A stretch of 8,683 nt of DNA, taken from assembly GCF_050337105.1 (NCBI RefSeq), contig NZ_JAKJSQ010000106.1, positions 1 through 8,683 of the forward strand, written 5' to 3'. The stretch comes from Aliivibrio_A kagoshimensis. GTDB lineage: Bacteria; Pseudomonadota; Gammaproteobacteria; Enterobacterales; Vibrionaceae. Every line of letters starts with the position of its first letter. Within the stretch, counting starts at the first letter, position 1. Positions 5,850 through 8,683 of this stretch are shown one piece after another. The notes beneath the pieces were generated by a model that saw only the letters and a list, made by a program, of their open reading frames with translations, searched no databases and was not told the DNA's origin. A program made the translations under genes and the position numbers.

Positions 5850-6926
5850 ATGCCAGAGCCGTTAAAGAATTTATACAATGAAGCGTTAATCAATGCATTG
5901 AGTGAACAATTAAGCGTCCAATGTGCAGAGTTCGATTCTGCAGGGTTCAGTCGTTATATATTTGATAAAGAGTGGCAAGAAAAAGAACTCAAAGCTCGAA
6001 TGGCACATATATCTGCAGCGTTTAACCAGTTTATCCCCCTCTCATACCCCGAACAGCTAGAAGTGCTGATGGCAATATCACCAAATTTTTCAGGTTTTGA
6101 ATCCATGTTCTTTCCTGGTTTTGTAGAGCTATACGGCTTAGATGACTACGACAATTCTATTGTGGCGTTAGAGCACTTTACGAAGAACTCAAGCTCTGAA
6201 TTTGCGGTGCGGCCTTTTATTATTAAATATAACCATAAAATGATGACACAAATGGAGGCGTGGTCGGAATCGGGTAATCACCATGTACGCCGACTTGCGA
6301 CAGAAGGCTGTCGTTCACGTTTGCCATGGGCCATGGCACTGCCTGAATTTAAAAAGAACCCAAGCGCAGTAATGACAATTTTAGAAAGGTTAAAAAATGA
6401 TGACAGCGAGTATGTACGGCGCAGTGTGGCAAATAATCTAAACGATATCTCTAAAGACAATCCCAACGTGGTTATCGACAAAGCTAAACAGTGGATAGGG
6501 GGATCAAAAGAGACGGATTGGGTGGTCAAACACGGTTGTCGAACTCTCCTTAAGCAGGGGGAGTCAAACATAATGGCGTTGTTTGGCTATGAGAAACCTG
6601 AACATATCAAAATAAAGGATTTTGAACTGCCGTCAGTCACACGAATTGGTGACAGCATTACCTTTGAATTTACACTGGTTTCACAGCAGGCCCTCGGTAA
6701 ACTTCGTATTGAGTACGCGGTTAATCACCTGAAAAAAAATGGATCTCATACTAGAAAAGTCTTTAAATTATCAGAGTCTGAAAATAGAAATAAGATTAAA
6801 CTGATAAGTAAGTCTCATTCATTTAAAAAGATTTCCACTAGGGTTTATTATGCAGGCATTCATGGAATTGCCATTATCGTAAATGGTCATGAAATCGCCT
6901 ACCAAGAGTTTCAATTGGATAATTAA
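5850..6926 (+). CDS. AlkC-type DNA glycosylase (HEAT-like repeats plus Ig-like C-terminal domain)
   Basis: A 358-residue protein resembling AlkC of the AlkC/AlkD superfamily, which removes alkylated bases (such as 3-methyladenine and 3-methylcytosine) without flipping them out of the helix. Residues 1-250 are helical and HEAT-like, with the conserved blocks HHVRRLATEGCRSRLPWA (144-161) and SEYVRRSVANNLNDISKDNP (186-205) lining the DNA groove. From about 255 to 358 the character changes to alternating strands with IGDSITFEFTL (266-276) and KLRIEYAV (284-291), fitting the Ig-like domain described for one AlkC subgroup. Length fits that subgroup. AGAGG (5836-5840) precedes the ATG by nine bases. 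It follows the exported protein gene by one base, and a small membrane protein gene comes 26 bases later. Family assignment is from recalled motifs. Confidence 0.85.
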   Translation: MPEPLKNLYNEALINALSEQLSVQCAEFDSAGFSRYIFDKEWQEKELKARMAHISAAFNQFIPLSYPEQLEVLMAISPNFSGFESMFFPGFVELYGLDDYDNSIVALEHFTKNSSSEFAVRPFIIKYNHKMMTQMEAWSESGNHHVRRLATEGCRSRLPWAMALPEFKKNPSAVMTILERLKNDDSEYVRRSVANNLNDISKDNPNVVIDKAKQWIGGSKETDWVVKHGCRTLLKQGESNIMALFGYEKPEHIKIKDFELPSVTRIGDSITFEFTLVSQQALGKLRIEYAVNHLKKNGSHTRKVFKLSESENRNKIKLISKSHSFKKISTRVYYAGIHGIAIIVNGHEIAYQEFQLDN

Positions 6927-6952
6927 CTACTGCCTCATAAAAGGGTAGCGAT

Positions 6953-7324
6953 ATGAAGTTCATTAAAATCATCATGTCATTGGTCGCCGTGTTATTTGGT
7001 TTGGTCACGATAACGGTTGGTAGCAGCGTGCTGCTTGGAGTTGACCCTGGGTATACAATCTATAAACCTCTGCTGATCTATAACACAGTTATGGGGAGTG
7101 TTTATGTTGCCGCGGGGTTATTGATTTGGCGTAACCTTAAACTGAGCCAGTATTTGGCCGCAGTGATACTGTCTCTCAACGTCATGGTACTGTTCTCCCT
7201 TTATTTACTGAACAGTGGAGACAAACTTATTGCCGTGGACAGCCTACGAGCCATGTCTTTACGCACGGTCGTTTGGTTGGCGATTTATACCGGCGTGAAG
7301 TGGCTCAATCGTAGAGACAATTAG
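6953..7324 (+). CDS. Small four-helix membrane protein of unknown function
   Basis: A 123-residue, strongly hydrophobic protein with four predicted transmembrane segments at about 5-27, 43-60, 66-86 and 101-118. Conserved-looking features are GVDPGY (29-34) after the first helix and the charged RRDN end. There are no Cys residues, no enzymatic motif and no recognised family. AAGGG (6941-6945) lies seven bases before the ATG, a good start. It follows the AlkC gene by 26 bases on the same strand with no terminator between, so it is probably the last gene of that operon. A role in DNA repair is not implied by anything in the protein itself. Confidence 0.7.
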   Translation: MKFIKIIMSLVAVLFGLVTITVGSSVLLGVDPGYTIYKPLLIYNTVMGSVYVAAGLLIWRNLKLSQYLAAVILSLNVMVLFSLYLLNSGDKLIAVDSLRAMSLRTVVWLAIYTGVKWLNRRDN

Positions 7325-7340
7325 CAGATTGAATCTAAGA

Positions 7341-7379
7341 AACGGGACAAAGCATAGCTTCATCCCGTTAGTCTTTGTC
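7341..7379. terminator. Hairpin region between convergent genes, likely bidirectional terminator
   Basis: AACGGGA (7341-7347) pairs with TCCCGTT (7363-7369); inside, AAGC (7350-7353) pairs with GCTT (7357-7360), so one stem with a small internal loop forms. The 5' half can instead pair further out: GACAAAG (7346-7352) matches CTTTGTC (7373-7379), so two structures compete. T-tracts are poor on both strands. Its place in the 76-base gap between the plus-strand membrane protein gene and the minus-strand trpB supports a terminator role. Confidence 0.55.
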
Positions 7380-7400
7380 ATATTGGATTATTGATTATGC

Positions 7401-8603
7401 CTATAAACCCAGCTTATCCGCCACATAGTCAGCGTCTTTATCACCTCGACCTGATAGGTTCACTAAGATCTGCTGATCTTTGGATAACGTAGGAGCCTCA
7501 CGCATTGCCCAAGCAACGGCATGAGCACTCTCAAGAGCTGGGATTATCCCCTCCACTCGCGATAGTGTCATGAAAGCATCTAAACACTCATCATCCGTTA
7601 CTGAATGATAATGGACACGATCGATATCTTTCAGGTAGCAGTGTTGTGGGCCCACACCGGGGTAATCTAGACCTGAGGCAATTGAGTGGACAGGCAGTGG
7701 CTCACCAGATTCATCTTGAAGTACATAACATTTAAAACCATGAATGGCACCTGGTGTACCCAACGTCAGCGTGGCAGAGTGCTCTTTGGTATCTAGCCCT
7801 TTCCCTGCCGGTTCAACACCGACAATTTTAACATCACTGTCATCGAGAAAAGCAGTGAATAGACCCATAGCATTTGAGCCCCCCCCAACACAGGCGGTGA
7901 TTACATCAGGGTGTTTGTTGAATTTTTGTTGAAACTGCTCGCGAGCTTCACGACCAATAATGCTTTGGAAGTCGCGAACCATTTTCGGGAAAGGGTGCGG
8001 GCCAACCACAGAACCGATAGCATAGAGATAATCTTTTGGATTGTTCAGGTACTCCACAAAGGCACTGTCTACGGCATCTTTTAGAGTCGCGGTTCCTTGA
8101 GTCACAGGGACTAATTTACAGCCTAATATCTTCATTTTGGTGACGTTAGGGTGCTCTTTTTCAATATCGACTTGTCCCATATGAATTTCGCAAGGGATAC
8201 CCACCAAAGCACAAGCAGTCGCTAGAGCTACCCCATGTTGACCAGCCCCCGTTTCGGCAATGACTTTCTTTTTGTTCATGTACTTAGCAAGTAGGGCTTC
8301 ACCAAGACAGTGGTTGATCTTGTGCGCACCGGTATGATTGAGATCTTCACGTTTTAGGTGAATTTGCGCGCCGCCAAGCTTATCACTGAGCCGCTTAGCA
8401 TGGTAAATTGGACTCGGACGGCCTACGTAATCTTGAAACAGTTCCATGAGCTCATCTTGGAACCCTTGAGTTTGTCGAATCTCTTCGTAGGCAAGATTAA
8501 TCTCATCCATAGCCCCTTTTAATTCAGGGGGAATAATCTGACCACCATACTCACCAAAGAAACCTTGATTGTCTGGCATAGGTGCGAATTCGAACTTGCT
8601 CAT
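7401..8603 (-). CDS. trpB: Tryptophan synthase beta chain, stand-alone divergent copy
   Basis: A 400-residue PLP enzyme of the TrpB family, which condenses indole with serine to give tryptophan. Lys95 in GAHKINH (92-98) is the expected PLP Schiff-base lysine. Glu117 in AETGAGQHG matches the catalytic glutamate, GGGSNA (240-245) holds the cofactor phosphate, and GLDYPGVGP (311-319) and SGRGDKD (384-390) are near-invariant TrpB motifs, so it should be active. It differs from the usual operon TrpB in the N-terminal EYGGQIIPPELKG and in the COMM region, where EKEHPNVTKM (148-157) replaces a typical ERQALNVFRM. No trpA or other trp gene is adjacent, so this may be an accessory copy working on free indole. 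ATG 8603 has AGAGAGG four bases upstream. Its stop faces the hairpin at 7341-7379. Confidence 0.93.
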   Translation of the reverse strand: MSKFEFAPMPDNQGFFGEYGGQIIPPELKGAMDEINLAYEEIRQTQGFQDELMELFQDYVGRPSPIYHAKRLSDKLGGAQIHLKREDLNHTGAHKINHCLGEALLAKYMNKKKVIAETGAGQHGVALATACALVGIPCEIHMGQVDIEKEHPNVTKMKILGCKLVPVTQGTATLKDAVDSAFVEYLNNPKDYLYAIGSVVGPHPFPKMVRDFQSIIGREAREQFQQKFNKHPDVITACVGGGSNAMGLFTAFLDDSDVKIVGVEPAGKGLDTKEHSATLTLGTPGAIHGFKCYVLQDESGEPLPVHSIASGLDYPGVGPQHCYLKDIDRVHYHSVTDDECLDAFMTLSRVEGIIPALESAHAVAWAMREAPTLSKDQQILVNLSGRGDKDADYVADKLGL

Positions 8604-8615
8604 AGGACCTCTCTA

Positions 8616-8629
8616 AATAGTTAATTTAT
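8616..8629. promoter_or_regulatory. Weak TrpR-box-like site upstream of trpB
   Basis: On the minus strand the 14-mer ATAAATTAACTATT matches 10 of 14 positions of the TrpR operator core as I recall it (ACTAGTTAACTAGT), with one half-site (TTAACTA) intact. It ends 13 bases before the trpB ATG and just ahead of its ribosome binding site. The surrounding sequence is AT-rich, so a chance match is quite possible. No clear -35/-10 pair is visible between it and the window edge. Confidence 0.25.
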
Positions 8630-8683
8630 TGATGTTTTGTCATTTATTGCGTTCATTTTTTATACACCTAACCAATATATCGC

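Noticed and set aside
6278..6571. 97-codon open frame antisense to the AlkC gene
   Set aside because: It overlaps the conserved HEAT-like blocks, has no ribosome binding site and no recognisable content.
7744..7932. 62-codon open frame antisense to trpB
   Set aside because: It lies wholly inside a well-supported gene and has no features of its own.

Overview
The window looks like a moderately AT-rich gammaproteobacterial chromosome, most likely Vibrionaceae. This rests on gene content and style (a PilJ-type chemoreceptor, compact genes with ATGA/GTGA overlaps, an orphan tryptophan synthase beta gene, an IS10-like element). I ran no database search, so the genus is an inference from recalled family resemblance.

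Bases 1-500 are decayed, mobile DNA. The window opens inside the last 62 codons of an IS4-family (IS10-group) transposase whose terminal repeat ends at about base 209. Directly after it come a 14-base tandem duplication and the C-terminal half of a MarR-family regulator, which has lost its N-terminus and carries a frameshift near base 355. An extended -10 promoter then drives a stand-alone PP2C-like phosphatase (607-1449, +).

Bases 1505-2930 hold a tight three-gene operon on the minus strand. In transcription order it encodes a small exported protein with two cysteines, a four-helix membrane protein with a loop cysteine pair, and a 2-oxoglutarate/Fe(II) dioxygenase. Both junctions are 4-base overlaps. 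The intergenic region 2931-3167 separates this operon from a divergent methyl-accepting chemotaxis protein (3168-4769, +) with a PilJ-like sensor.

Bases 4841-7324, all on the plus strand, hold a GNAT acetyltransferase preceded by a perfect 10-base inverted repeat surrounding a TATAAT box. Next come an exported conserved protein of unknown function, an AlkC-type DNA glycosylase with an Ig-like tail that starts one base after the exported protein stops, and a small four-helix membrane protein. A hairpin region (7341-7379) separates these from the convergent gene for a divergent, stand-alone TrpB (7401-8603, -). A weak TrpR-box-like site lies just upstream of the trpB start.

There is no CRISPR array, tRNA, rRNA or recognisable defence operon. 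The least explained parts are the three-gene dioxygenase operon, the exported protein coupled to AlkC, and the palindromic operator before the acetyltransferase gene.
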